A stretch of 64,000 nt of DNA. Source: Burkholderiales bacterium. GTDB taxonomy: Bacteria; Pseudomonadota; Gammaproteobacteria; Burkholderiales; Burkholderiaceae_E. Below, piece by piece: positions 18,032 to 26,610 of the stretch. The first letter of the stretch is position 1, and each line of letters opens with the position of its first letter. The notes beneath the pieces are model-generated. The model saw only the letters and a list, made by a program, of their open reading frames with translations, was not told where the DNA came from and did not search any database. The position numbers were made by a program, and so were the translations under genes. Location of the stretch: positions 81,335-145,334 of the forward strand of contig JAPLQE010000069.1 of assembly GCA_026399835.1 (NCBI GenBank). The letters are read 5' to 3'.

Positions 18032-19727
18032 GCGCCGCCTCGTCCGCCGCCTCGTCCGCCGGAACCCGGTGGCGCTCGCGCAGGGCCGCCAGCGCCTCGT
18101 CCAACCCGTCGAACACGTTGTGCGGCCCGATCCGCTCGAGCATGCCCGAGCGTTCGAGCAGCGACAGCGGCTGCTCGGTCGGCTCGGCGAGCACCAGCGT
18201 GCCGCCGCGCCTGTGCAGCTGCTCGAACATCGTCTCGAGCGCATCGAGCCCGGTGGTGTCGATGTTGATCACGTGGCCGAGCTCCAGCACCAGCACGTCC
18301 GGCTGGTGGCGCTTGGGGTCCACGAGCGCCTCCAGCGTGCCGACCGATCCGAAGAACAGCGAGCCGAAGAGCCGCCATGCCTCGACGCGCGTGCCGTCGC
18401 CGAGGGTCGCGAGGTCGGCCGGCAGCCGCACCGGATCGAGCCGCGTCAGGCTGGAGATCCGCCAGATGAAGAACAGCGTCGCCAGCACCAGGCCGACCTC
18501 GACGGCGACGGTGATGTCGAAGGTCACGGTCAGCGCGAAGGTCGCGAGCATGATCGTGCGGTACGGCATCGAGAACCGGCGCAGCCGCGCGAACGCCGAC
18601 CAATCGCCCATGTTCCAGGCGACGAAGAGCAGGATGGCCGCGAGCGTGGCCATGGGGATGTCGCGCGCCAGCGGCGCCAGCACCAGCACGATGGCCAGCA
18701 GCGTGGCCGAATGGACGATGCCGGCGACGGGCGTGCGCGCCCCGGTGCGGATGTTGGTGACCGTGCGGGCGATCGTGCCGGTGGCGGCGATGCCGCCGAA
18801 GAGCGGCGACACCACGTTGGCCACGCCCTGCGCCATCAGCTCCTGGTTCGGGTCGTGACGGTCGTCGGTCATCCCGTCGGCCACGCGCGCGCAGAGCAGC
18901 GACTCGATGGCGCCGAGCAGCGCGATCGAGATGGTCGGGCCGACCAGGTTCTGCGCGCTCGCCCAGTCGAAGGACGGCAGCGCGAACGGCGGCAGGCCCT
19001 GCGGGATCCCGCCGAAGCGGGTGCCGATGGTGTCGACCTGCAGTCCGAAGACCGCGACCGAGACGATGCCGAGGGCCAGCACCGCGATCGTGCCCGGCAC
19101 GCGGGCCAGGGCACGTCGCCATCGCGCATGGTTGGGCCGGTACGACTTCGGCCAGAGGACGATCGTCACGAGCGAGACCACGCCGAGCCACTGTGCTGCC
19201 CAGTTGACCGTGGACAGATGTCCCCAGAGGGTGCCGAGCTGGGAGAAAAAGTTGGCGGGCATCTTCGGGATCGACAGCCCGAGGAAGTCCTTGATCTGCT
19301 GCATCGCGATGATCACCGCGATGCCGTTGGTGAAGCCGGTGACGATCGACACCGGGATGTAGCGGATCAGCTGGCCGAGCCGCAGCGCGCCCATCGCGAA
19401 CATCAGCACGCCGGCCATCATCGTCGCGATCAGCAGGTTGGCCACACCGTAGCGCTCGACGATCGCGTAGAGCAGCGCGACGAACGCGCCCGCCGGCCCG
19501 CCGATCTGCACCCGCGAGCCGCCCAGGGCCGAGATCATGAAGCCGGCGATGATCGCGGTGAAGATGCCGGCCTCGGGCTTGACACCGCTGGCGATGCCGA
19601 AGGCCATCGCCAGCGGCAGCGCGACCACCCCGACGGTGATGCCCGCCGACAGGTCGGCGGTGAAGTCCTCGCGCCGGTAGCCCTGCAGCGCGTCGACGAG
19701 GCGGGGGCGGAAGACCGGCAGCTTCAT
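17997..19727 (-). CDS. SulP-family anion transporter with C-terminal STAS domain
   Basis: This 576-residue inner-membrane protein belongs to the SulP (SLC26) family, whose members carry sulfate, bicarbonate or dicarboxylates. The start MKLPVFRPRL is followed by the family's FTADLSAGITVGVVALPLAMAFG, about a dozen membrane segments, and GGIAATGTIARTVTNIRTGARTPVAGI in the substrate region. The C-terminal STAS domain covers about residues 440-560 (LVLELGHVINIDTTGLDAL). The start lacks a clear ribosome binding site. It follows metG on the same strand by 95 bases. The substrate cannot be told from sequence. Confidence 0.92.
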   Translation of the reverse strand: MKLPVFRPRLVDALQGYRREDFTADLSAGITVGVVALPLAMAFGIASGVKPEAGIFTAIIAGFMISALGGSRVQIGGPAGAFVALLYAIVERYGVANLLIATMMAGVLMFAMGALRLGQLIRYIPVSIVTGFTNGIAVIIAMQQIKDFLGLSIPKMPANFFSQLGTLWGHLSTVNWAAQWLGVVSLVTIVLWPKSYRPNHARWRRALARVPGTIAVLALGIVSVAVFGLQVDTIGTRFGGIPQGLPPFALPSFDWASAQNLVGPTISIALLGAIESLLCARVADGMTDDRHDPNQELMAQGVANVVSPLFGGIAATGTIARTVTNIRTGARTPVAGIVHSATLLAIVLVLAPLARDIPMATLAAILLFVAWNMGDWSAFARLRRFSMPYRTIMLATFALTVTFDITVAVEVGLVLATLFFIWRISSLTRLDPVRLPADLATLGDGTRVEAWRLFGSLFFGSVGTLEALVDPKRHQPDVLVLELGHVINIDTTGLDALETMFEQLHRRGGTLVLAEPTEQPLSLLERSGMLERIGPHNVFDGLDEALAALRERHRVPADEAADEAALRPPAAPADPR

Positions 19728-19822
19728 GGGCTCGGGCGTCAGGCGCGCGGGGCGTTCGACCTCGGCGGCCAGCCGCTCGCTCTGGCCGTGGCCGCGCTGA
19801 CGACGACGCGGCCGGACATCGC

Positions 19823-21928
19823 TCAGCGTACCTTCATGCCGGGTTGCGCCCCGTCCTGCGGGTCGAGCAGGAAGACGCCGCCGCCGTCGTCCGGGAACGA
19901 GGCCGCGAGCACCATGCCCTCGGACAGGCCGAACTTCATCTTGCGCGGCGCGAGGTTGGCCACCATGACAGTGAGCCGGCCGGTTAGCTGCTCGGGCGCG
20001 TGCCACGTGCGGATGCCCGAGAACACCGTCCGCATGCGGCCCTCGCCGGCGTCGAGCGTGAGCCGCAGCAGCTTGTCGGAGCCGTCGACGGTCTCGGCCG
20101 CCACGATCCGCGCGATCCGCAGGTCGACCTTGGCGAACTCGTCGATCGAGATCGTGCCCTCGGCGGCCGGCGGGGCGGCCGCGGCCGCAGCGGACTTGCC
20201 GCCGCTGCCCTTCGAGGCCGTCGGCGCGGCCGTCGCAGCCGGTGCCGCGGCGGCCGGCGAATCGAACAGCGCATCGAGCTGCTTCGGGTCCACCCGCGTC
20301 ATCAGGTGCTGGTAGGCCTCCAGGCGGTGGCCCTCGGGCAGCGGCTCGGCGAGCGCGGCCCAGTCGAGCGACGGCAGGTTCATGAAGGCCTGCACGCGTC
20401 CGGCCATCGCCGGCAGGACCGGCGCGAGCAGCAGCACCAGGTCGCGGAAGGCGCGCAGCGCCGTCGAGCAGCAGCGGTGCAGCTCGGCCGCGCGTGCCGG
20501 GTCCTTCGCCAGATCCCACGGCTTCTCGGCGTCGACGAACTGGTTCACCGCATCGGCGAACTGCATGATCTCGCGCAGCGCCTTGCCGAACTCTCGCTGC
20601 TCGTACAGCGCGGCCACCGCCTCGGGGCCGGCCCACGGTCGGGCGAAGCCCTCGTGCGCGCCGTGATCGATCGCGGCGAGGCGCCCGTCGAAGCGCTTGG
20701 CGAGGAAGCCCGCGCAGCGACTCGCGATGTTGACCAGCTTGCCGACCAGGTCCGAGTTCACCCGCGCGACGAAGTCCTCGGGGTTGAAGTCGATGTCCTC
20801 GACGCGGGCGTTGAGCTTGGCGGCGAGGTAGTACCGCAGCCACTCCGGATTCATGCCCAGTTCGAGGTAGCGCAGCGGCGACAGCCCGGTGCCGCGCGAC
20901 TTGCTCATCTTCTCGCCGGACACGGTGATGAAGCCGTGCACGTTCACGCGGTCCGGGACCTTGTAGCCGGCGAACTTCAGCATCGCCGGCCAGAACAGCG
21001 TGTGGAAGTAGATGATGTCCTTGCCGATGAAGTGCACCTGCTCGACATCGGCGTCGGGTGCGACGAAGGACGCGAAGTCCAGGCCGCGCTTGGCGCAGTT
21101 CGCCTTGAGCGAGGCGAGGTAGCCGACCGGAGCATCGAGCCACACGTAGAAGTACTTGCCGGGCGCGTCCGGGATCGGGATGCCGAAGTAGGGCGCGTCG
21201 CGCGAGATGTCCCAGTCGGCCAGGCCGCCGGTCTTCGTGCCGTCGTCTGCGGTCGTGCCCTCGAGCCACTCGCGGGCCTTGTTCGCCACCTCGGGCTGCA
21301 GCCGACCGTCGAGCGCCCAGCCCTTGAGGAACTCGACGCAGCGCGGGTCGGACAGCGAGAAGAAGTAGTGCTCGGACTGCTTCATCACCGGGGTCGCGCC
21401 GGTGATCGTCGAGTACGGGTTCTTCAGTTCGGTGGGCGCGTAGACCGCGCCGCAGACCTCGCAGGAGTCGCCGTACTGGTCCTTCGCCCCGCAGTTCGGG
21501 CACTCGCCCTTGATGTAGCGGTCGGGCAGGAACATGCCCTTGACCGGGTCGTAGAACTGCTCGATGGTCCGCGTCGAGATCAGCCCCGCGGCGCGCAGCT
21601 TGCGGTAGATGTCCTGCGAGAGCTCGACGTTCTCGGGCGAGTCGGTCGAGTGCCAGTGGTCGAAGGAGACGTGGAAGCCGTCGAGGTACTGCGGGCGCTC
21701 GGCGGCGATCCGTGCGACCAGCTGCTGCGGCGTGATCCTCTCGGACTCGGCCTTGAGCATGATCGGCGCGCCGTGCGCGTCGTCGGCGCAGACGAAGTGC
21801 ACCTCGTTGCCCTGCATCCGCTGGAACCGCACCCAGATGTCGGCCTGGATGTACTCCATGATGTGGCCGATGTGGAACGAGCCATTGGCGTAGGGCAGGG
21901 CGGTCGTGACGAAGAGGCGCCGGGGCAT
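19823..21928 (-). CDS. metG: Methionyl-tRNA synthetase
   Basis: This is a class I aminoacyl-tRNA synthetase of 701 residues that charges tRNA-Met. It has the HIGH-type motif in [17 protein letters not shown], a zinc knuckle (CPNC ... CEVC, about residues 144-160), the KMSKS loop in [11 protein letters not shown] and a C-terminal dimerisation/tRNA-binding domain of EMAP-II/Trbp111 type (about 595-701, [11 protein letters not shown]). An Ala/Pro-rich linker precedes the last domain. It is divergent from apbC. Confidence 0.98.
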   Translation of the reverse strand: MPRRLFVTTALPYANGSFHIGHIMEYIQADIWVRFQRMQGNEVHFVCADDAHGAPIMLKAESERITPQQLVARIAAERPQYLDGFHVSFDHWHSTDSPENVELSQDIYRKLRAAGLISTRTIEQFYDPVKGMFLPDRYIKGECPNCGAKDQYGDSCEVCGAVYAPTELKNPYSTITGATPVMKQSEHYFFSLSDPRCVEFLKGWALDGRLQPEVANKAREWLEGTTADDGTKTGGLADWDISRDAPYFGIPIPDAPGKYFYVWLDAPVGYLASLKANCAKRGLDFASFVAPDADVEQVHFIGKDIIYFHTLFWPAMLKFAGYKVPDRVNVHGFITVSGEKMSKSRGTGLSPLRYLELGMNPEWLRYYLAAKLNARVEDIDFNPEDFVARVNSDLVGKLVNIASRCAGFLAKRFDGRLAAIDHGAHEGFARPWAGPEAVAALYEQREFGKALREIMQFADAVNQFVDAEKPWDLAKDPARAAELHRCCSTALRAFRDLVLLLAPVLPAMAGRVQAFMNLPSLDWAALAEPLPEGHRLEAYQHLMTRVDPKQLDALFDSPAAAAPAATAAPTASKGSGGKSAAAAAAPPAAEGTISIDEFAKVDLRIARIVAAETVDGSDKLLRLTLDAGEGRMRTVFSGIRTWHAPEQLTGRLTVMVANLAPRKMKFGLSEGMVLAASFPDDGGGVFLLDPQDGAQPGMKVR

Positions 21929-22125
21929 GGAGAGGTCTCGCGGAGCCGGGCGTCGCCGGCGAAAACCCCGAGTTTAGCGCGGCAGCGCGTCGTGTCCGCG
22001 GCCCGCCGAGCTGGGCCGCACGGGGCGGCCGCGCCGCCCGGCGGGGCATTGCATTTCGGATAGACTCCGTCCCCGGTCCGTGGCGGCTGCCGCGACCGTC
22101 CCCCCGCAGCGATCCTGGAGTGGTC

Positions 22126-23214
22126 ATGGCCGTCACGGTCGAGCAAGTGAGCGCGGCGCTGGCCGGCGTCGTTGATCCGAACACCGGGCGCGACCTCGTC
22201 GCGTCGAAATCGGCGCGCAACCTGCGCGTCGACGGCGGCCACGTCAGCGTCGACATCGAGCTCGGCTACCCGGCCCGCAGCCAGATCGATCCGATCCGCC
22301 GCGCGGCGGTCGACGTGATCCGCGCGCTGCCCGGCGTCGAGAACGTCAGCGCCAACGTCTTCCAGAAGATCGTCGCCCACACGGCGCAGCGCGGCGTGAA
22401 GCTGCTGCCCGGCGTGAAGAACATCATCGCGGTCGCCTCGGGCAAGGGTGGGGTCGGCAAGAGCACCACCGCCGTCAATCTGGCGCTGGCGCTGGCCGCC
22501 GAGGGAGCGCAGGTCGGCATGCTCGACGCCGACATCTACGGGCCTTCGCAGCCTCAGATGCTCGGCATCTCGGGCAAGCCCGAGAGCGTCGACGGCAAGA
22601 CGCTCGAGCCGATGGAAGGCCATGGCATCCAGGCGAGCTCGATCGGCTTCCTGATCGACACCGACACGCCGATGGTCTGGCGCGGCCCGATGGTCACGCA
22701 GGCGCTGGAGCAGCTGCTGCGCGAGACGAACTGGCGAGACCTCGACTACCTGATCGTCGACATGCCGCCCGGCACCGGCGACATCCACCTGACGCTGTCG
22801 CAGAAGATCCCGGTCACGGGCGCCGTGATCGTCACCACGCCGCAGGACATCGCGCTGCTCGACGCCCGCAAGGGTCTCAAGATGTTCGAGAAGGTGGGTA
22901 TCCCGATCCTGGGCATCGTCGAGAACATGGCGATCCACGTCTGCACGAACTGCGGCCACGCCGAGCACATCTTCGGCGCCGGCGGCGGCGAGCGCATGGC
23001 CCGTGACTACGACGTCGAGTACCTCGGAGGCCTGCCGCTGGACATCCGGATCCGCGAGCAGACCGACTCGGGCAACCCGACGGTCGTCGCCGAGCCGGAC
23101 GGCGAGATCGCGCAGGCGTACAAGACGATCGCGCGCCGCGTCGCCGTGAAGATCGCCGAGCGCGCGAAGGACATGTCGCTCAAGATGCCGGCGATCGTGG
23201 TGCAGAACACCTGA
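22126..23214 (+). CDS. apbC: Iron-sulfur cluster carrier protein ApbC/Mrp (P-loop ATPase)
   Basis: This Mrp/NBP35-family cluster carrier has 362 residues: an N-terminal MIP18/DUF59 domain (about 1-85), the deviant Walker A GKGGVGKSTT (about 108), DADIYGPSQP, DMPPGTGDIHLTL and the cluster-binding CTNC pair near residue 275. Members hold a [4Fe-4S] cluster on a dimer and pass it to apo-proteins. The start at 22126 is chosen because GGAG lies five bases upstream; a GTG at 22120 overlaps that site. It precedes the Mo/W island, whose enzymes need many Fe-S clusters, but it is a general housekeeping gene. Confidence 0.95.
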   Translation: MAVTVEQVSAALAGVVDPNTGRDLVASKSARNLRVDGGHVSVDIELGYPARSQIDPIRRAAVDVIRALPGVENVSANVFQKIVAHTAQRGVKLLPGVKNIIAVASGKGGVGKSTTAVNLALALAAEGAQVGMLDADIYGPSQPQMLGISGKPESVDGKTLEPMEGHGIQASSIGFLIDTDTPMVWRGPMVTQALEQLLRETNWRDLDYLIVDMPPGTGDIHLTLSQKIPVTGAVIVTTPQDIALLDARKGLKMFEKVGIPILGIVENMAIHVCTNCGHAEHIFGAGGGERMARDYDVEYLGGLPLDIRIREQTDSGNPTVVAEPDGEIAQAYKTIARRVAVKIAERAKDMSLKMPAIVVQNT

Positions 23215-23251
23215 GCACGCTGCCGATCGGCCCGGGCTGCGGTCTTGCGGG

Positions 23252-23274
23252 CGCTATATCCGGTGGGATATAAC
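23252..23274 (+). promoter_or_regulatory. ModE-box-like palindrome upstream of modA
   Basis: CGCTATAT (23252-23259) and ATATAAC (23268-23274) flank an 8-base spacer. This closely resembles the E. coli ModE operator (CGnTATAT, spacer, TATnACG-type arms). It lies 42 bases before the modA start. In E. coli molybdate-bound ModE represses modABC from such a site; genes for two ModE-related proteins lie downstream in this window. Confidence 0.72.
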
Positions 23275-23316
23275 AGGCGTGCCGCTTTGTCCCGATGCTC
23301 CGGCCCGCCCCGAGTG

Positions 23317-24126
23317 ATGCGCCCGCCCGCTTCCTGCCTCCGCCGCATCCTTGCCGTCCTGAAAGCGGCAGGGCTGCGTGCGCTGCTCTGCGTTCTGGCG
23401 CTCGGCTCGGGGCCGGTCCTCGCCGATCCGGTGGTGTTCGCCGCGGCGAGCCTCAAGGAGGCGCTCGACGCGGCCTCTGCCGCCTGGGCGAAGCAGTCGG
23501 GCGCGCGCGCCTCGATCTCGTACGCGGCCTCGTCCGCGCTCGCGCGCCAGATCGACCAGGGCGCGCCCGCGGACGTCTTCGTGTCCGCCGACGGGACCTG
23601 GACGGCGTGGCTGGAGGGGCGCGGCCGGTTGCGCGCCGGCTCGGTGGCGCCGCTGCTGACCAACCGGCTCGTGCTCGTCGCGCCCGCAGCCGGCCCGGGG
23701 CCGGTGCTGCGGCTCGCGCCCGGCGTGCCGCTGGCGAGCGCGCTGGGCACCGATGGCCGGCTCGCCGTCGGCGACGTCGCGGCCGTGCCTGCGGGCCGCT
23801 ACGCGCGAGCGGCGCTGGAGTCGATCGGCGCCTGGCCGTCGGTGTCCGGCCGGCTCGCGCAGTCCGAGAACGTGCGCGTCGCGCTGACGCTGGTCGCCCG
23901 CGGCGAGGCGCCGCTGGGCATCGTCTACGCGACCGACGCGCTCGCCGAACCGAAGGTCCGGGTCGTCGACACCTTCCCCGAGGCCGCCCATCCGCCGATC
24001 GTCTACCCGATCGCGATCGTGGCCGGCACGCGCTCGTCGCGGGCGCAGGGCTACGTCGACTTCCTGCGCTCGCCGGCCGGCCTGGCGGTGTTCGCGGCGC
24101 ACGGCTTCGGCCCGGCGCCGCGCTGA
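23317..24126 (+). CDS. modA: Molybdate/tungstate ABC transporter, substrate-binding protein ModA
   Basis: This 269-residue periplasmic binding protein has a long signal peptide (about residues 1-36, ending PVLA before DPVVFAAASLKEAL). The oxyanion-binding landmarks of ModA are AAASLKEAL, a YAASSALARQIDQGAPADVFVSA stretch whose Ser contacts the anion, and a region VALTLVARGEAPLGIVYATDA with the conserved Ala/Tyr contacts. ModA proteins bind molybdate and tungstate alike, which suits the nearby tungsten-type oxidoreductase. The start at 23317 is the first that gives a proper signal peptide. Confidence 0.93.
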   Translation: MRPPASCLRRILAVLKAAGLRALLCVLALGSGPVLADPVVFAAASLKEALDAASAAWAKQSGARASISYAASSALARQIDQGAPADVFVSADGTWTAWLEGRGRLRAGSVAPLLTNRLVLVAPAAGPGPVLRLAPGVPLASALGTDGRLAVGDVAAVPAGRYARAALESIGAWPSVSGRLAQSENVRVALTLVARGEAPLGIVYATDALAEPKVRVVDTFPEAAHPPIVYPIAIVAGTRSSRAQGYVDFLRSPAGLAVFAAHGFGPAPR

Positions 24127-24139
24127 GTCCGGACACCGC

Positions 24140-24838
24140 GTGCTCGAGCTGTCTCCCGACGACTGGGTCGCGTTGCGCCTGAGCGTGAAGGTCGCGCTGG
24201 TTGCCACGCTCGGTGCGCTGCCGGTGGCCATCGCGGTGGCGACGCTGCTGGCGCGCGCCCGCTTCCCGGGCAAGACCCTCGTCGACGCGCTGGTGCACCT
24301 GCCGCTGGTGATGCCGCCGGTGGTCACCGGGTACCTGCTGCTGCTGGCGTTCGGCCGGCGCGGCCCGGTCGGCGAATGGCTCGAGTCCACCTTCGGGCTG
24401 GTGCTGTCCTTCCGCTGGACGGGTGCCGCGCTCGCCTGCGCGGTGATGGGCTTTCCGCTGATGGTCCGCGCGATCCGGCTGTCGATCGAGGCGGTGGACG
24501 TGCGGCTCGCCGCGGCCGCGGCCACCCTCGGCGCACCGCCCCTGTGGTCGTACGCGACGGTCACGCTGCCGCTCGCGCTGCCCGGCGTGCTCGCGGGCGC
24601 CGTGCTGTGCTTCGCCAAGGCGCTCGGCGAGTTCGGTGCGACCATCACCTTCGTCTCCAGCATCCCCGGCGAGACCCGCACGCTGCCTTCGGCGATCTAC
24701 GCGGCCACCCAGACGCCCGGCGGCGACGCGAGCGCGCTGCGGCTGACGCTGGTCGCCGTCGCGGTGTCGGTGGCGGCGCTGGCACTCTCGGAGTGGCTCG
24801 CGCGGCGGGTGCGGCGCGCGGTCGGAGCGGGCGCGTGA
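24140..24838 (+). CDS. modB: Molybdate ABC transporter permease ModB
   Basis: This 232-residue inner-membrane permease has five to six helices, and the ModB signature AKALGEFGATITFVSS with the loop that contacts the ATPase (about residues 155-175). The GTG start follows modA by 13 bases. It overlaps modC by GTGA (24835-24838), so the proteins are made in a coupled fashion. Confidence 0.95.
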   Translation: MLELSPDDWVALRLSVKVALVATLGALPVAIAVATLLARARFPGKTLVDALVHLPLVMPPVVTGYLLLLAFGRRGPVGEWLESTFGLVLSFRWTGAALACAVMGFPLMVRAIRLSIEAVDVRLAAAAATLGAPPLWSYATVTLPLALPGVLAGAVLCFAKALGEFGATITFVSSIPGETRTLPSAIYAATQTPGGDASALRLTLVAVAVSVAALALSEWLARRVRRAVGAGA

Positions 24839-25929
24839 TCGAGGTCGACGTGCGTCTGGCGCGGGGCGATTTCCGCCTCGCCTGCGCGTTCCGCTCCGAC
24901 ACCGGCGCGCTCGCGCTGTTCGGCCGCTCGGGCTCGGGCAAGTCGACGGTGCTCGGCCTGGTCGCCGGGCTGCTGCGTCCCGACGTCGGCCGCGTCGTCG
25001 TCGACGGCCGCACGCTGGTCGACGTCGAGCGGGGCGTGTTCGTGCCGCCGCACCGGCGCGGCGTCGGCGTGGTGTTCCAGGACGCGCTGCTCTTTCCGCA
25101 CCTGAGCGTGCGCGCGAACCTCGGCTACGGCAGGCGCTTCTCGCGCCAGGATGCGCGCCCGGTCGATGCCGACGCCGTCATCTCGATGCTCGGCATCGGC
25201 CACCTGCTCGACCGGCGTCCCGCCGGCCTGTCGGGCGGCGAGCGCCAGCGTGTCGCGATCGGCCGCGCGCTGCTCGCCGGCCCGCGGGTGCTGCTGCTCG
25301 ATGAGCCGCTCTCCGCGCTCGACTTCGAGCGGCGGCGCGAGATCATGCCGTACGTCGAGCGGCTGCGCGACGAGCTCCGCTGGCCGCTGGTCTACGTCTC
25401 GCATGCGGTCGACGAGGTCGCCCGGATCGCCCGCGAGGTGGTGGTGCTCGAGGACGGGGCAGTGATCGCGACCGGTGCGCCGGGCGAGGTGCTCGCGCCC
25501 GGCGGCGTGTCGGCCGGGTTCGGCGCGGTGTCGGTGATCGAGGCGCGGGTCGGCGCCTTCGATGCGTTGTACGGGCTGACCGCGCTCGAGCATCCGGCGG
25601 GACCGATCAGCGTGCCGGGGCAGGTCGGGCGACCGGGCGACGTGCACCGGCTGCTGGTCCGCGCCACCGACGTCGCGCTCGCCGTGCAGCGGCCGCGCGA
25701 CGTCAGCTTCCGCACGGTGCTGCTCGGCACGATCCGCTCGATCGCCGTCGAGGACGGCCCGACCGCGCGGGTCGACATCGCGCTGCGCGGCGAGGGCCGC
25801 CTGGTCGCGCTGGTCACGCGCCGCGCGATCGACGAGCTGGGTCTGGATGCGGGCGACGAGGTGTTCGCGATGCTCAAGGCCACGGCGCTCGACGAGCGCG
25901 CGACGGCGTACGCGCCGCGGGTGCGCTGA
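24835..25929 (+). CDS. modC: Molybdate ABC transporter ATP-binding protein ModC
   Basis: This 364-residue ATPase energises molybdate/tungstate import. It shows Walker A GRSGSGKST (about residues 34-42), a Q-loop in VVFQDALLFPHLSV, signature LSGGERQRVAIGRAL, Walker B VLLLDEPLSALD, the switch His in YVSHAVDE, and a C-terminal Mop/TOBE domain (about 295-360) that can bind molybdate and give feedback inhibition. The GTG start overlaps the modB stop. The convergent ModE-like gene ends 28 bases downstream. Confidence 0.94.
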   Translation: MIEVDVRLARGDFRLACAFRSDTGALALFGRSGSGKSTVLGLVAGLLRPDVGRVVVDGRTLVDVERGVFVPPHRRGVGVVFQDALLFPHLSVRANLGYGRRFSRQDARPVDADAVISMLGIGHLLDRRPAGLSGGERQRVAIGRALLAGPRVLLLDEPLSALDFERRREIMPYVERLRDELRWPLVYVSHAVDEVARIAREVVVLEDGAVIATGAPGEVLAPGGVSAGFGAVSVIEARVGAFDALYGLTALEHPAGPISVPGQVGRPGDVHRLLVRATDVALAVQRPRDVSFRTVLLGTIRSIAVEDGPTARVDIALRGEGRLVALVTRRAIDELGLDAGDEVFAMLKATALDERATAYAPRVR

Positions 25930-25957
25930 GCGGCCCGGGGGGCGGGCGGCGCCTACC

Positions 25958-26407
25958 CTATTCGTCGGCTTCGTCGGCTTCGTCGGCTTCGTCGCGTCCG
26001 ACGCGCTTCGTGCGTCCGCCGGCGGCCGCTGCCCCCTCCGACCCCGGGGCCTCGGTCGGCGTCATCCGCGGCCGCAGCGGGGCGAAGTGGCGATCGATCG
26101 CCGCTTCGGTCTCCGCCTCCATCGCCCGGTAGGCGGCGACGAGCGAGCGGCCGAGCCCGCTCAGTGAGGCGCCTCCGCCGTTCGCGCCTCCCGGGCTCGC
26201 ATGGACGACCGGCGCGTCGAACATCCGGTTCAGCGAGTCGATCAGGAGCCAGGCCCGCCGGTACGACATGTTCATGTCGCGTCCGGCCGCGGCGATCGAG
26301 CCGCTGCGCTCGACGGCCTCGAGGAGGGCGATCTTGCCCGGGCCGAGACGGGCGTCGTCGGCGAAGCGCAGCCTCACGCTGACCGCGGCGGTGTGCTTGG
26401 TGCGCAT
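25958..26407 (-). CDS. ModE-type winged-helix regulator lacking the molybdate-binding domain
   Basis: This 149-residue DNA-binding protein carries only the N-terminal ModE/LysR-like winged helix (about residues 15-105: GPGKIALLEAVERSGSIAAAGRDMNMSYRRAWLLIDSLNRMF, then a GGANGGGASLSGLG wing). The C-terminal Mop domains of full-length ModE are missing; a low-complexity tail ends in three and a half DEA repeats. The start at 26407 (MRTKHT) follows a CATTCCGGAATG palindrome that overlaps the start codon, pointing to self-regulation. With metal sensing absent, another factor may supply it. It is a candidate regulator of modABC. Confidence 0.85.
   Translation of the reverse strand: MRTKHTAAVSVRLRFADDARLGPGKIALLEAVERSGSIAAAGRDMNMSYRRAWLLIDSLNRMFDAPVVHASPGGANGGGASLSGLGRSLVAAYRAMEAETEAAIDRHFAPLRPRMTPTEAPGSEGAAAAGGRTKRVGRDEADEADEADE
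25959..25994. repeat. 9-bp tandem repeat coding DEA units
   Basis: TTCGTCGGC is repeated nearly four times on the plus strand and encodes the DEADEADEADE tail of the ModE-like protein on the minus strand. Copy number is likely to vary by slippage. Confidence 0.7.
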
Positions 26408-26447
26408 TCCGGAATGATAGACCGCCGTTCCGGGTACCCGGAATGCG
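26403..26447. promoter_or_regulatory. Nested palindromes over the start of the ModE-like gene
   Basis: CATTCCGGAATG (26405-26416) is a perfect 12-bp palindrome overlapping the ATG at 26407, and TTCCGGGTACCCGGAA (26428-26443) is a perfect 16-bp palindrome. In addition CGCATTCCGG (26403-26412) pairs with CCGGAATGCG (26438-26447). The repeated half-site ATTCC/GGAAT looks like a dimer-binding operator, most simply for autorepression. TATCAT on the minus strand (26414-26419) would be a -10 box placing the RNA start close to the ATG. Confidence 0.6.
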
Positions 26448-26564
26448 TCATGGCACCTCAACGCGCTGCCGATAGGCTCGTCCCTGGCTGTCGGTACGGT
26501 CCCCGTGGTGGGGCCCGCCCTTCGGGACGGGTTCACGGATCCGGTCAGCCGACGGTCTCATTCG

Positions 26565-26596
26565 GCCGACCGACCCCTCGGGGTGGTCGGCTTTTT
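26565..26596 (+). terminator. Intrinsic terminator on the plus strand
   Basis: GCCGACC pairs with GGTCGGC, with an inner CCCC/GGGG pairing, and five T's follow (26592-26596). Its orientation is plus, although the genes on both sides are on the minus strand. It would stop read-through from modC, or end an unannotated short plus-strand RNA from the 26420-26560 stretch, in which no gene was recognised. Confidence 0.7.
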
Positions 26597-26610
26597 CTTG
26601 TCGTTGCGGA

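Noticed and set aside
17997..22256. Apparent 1419-residue fusion on the minus strand
   Set aside because: Only the part below 19727 (SulP) is protein-like; the rest is a wrong frame over metG and upstream sequence that happens to lack stops.
26565..26596. Terminator of the minus-strand HTH-PBP regulator gene
   Set aside because: The T run is on the plus-strand side only; on the minus strand the hairpin has no T's after it.
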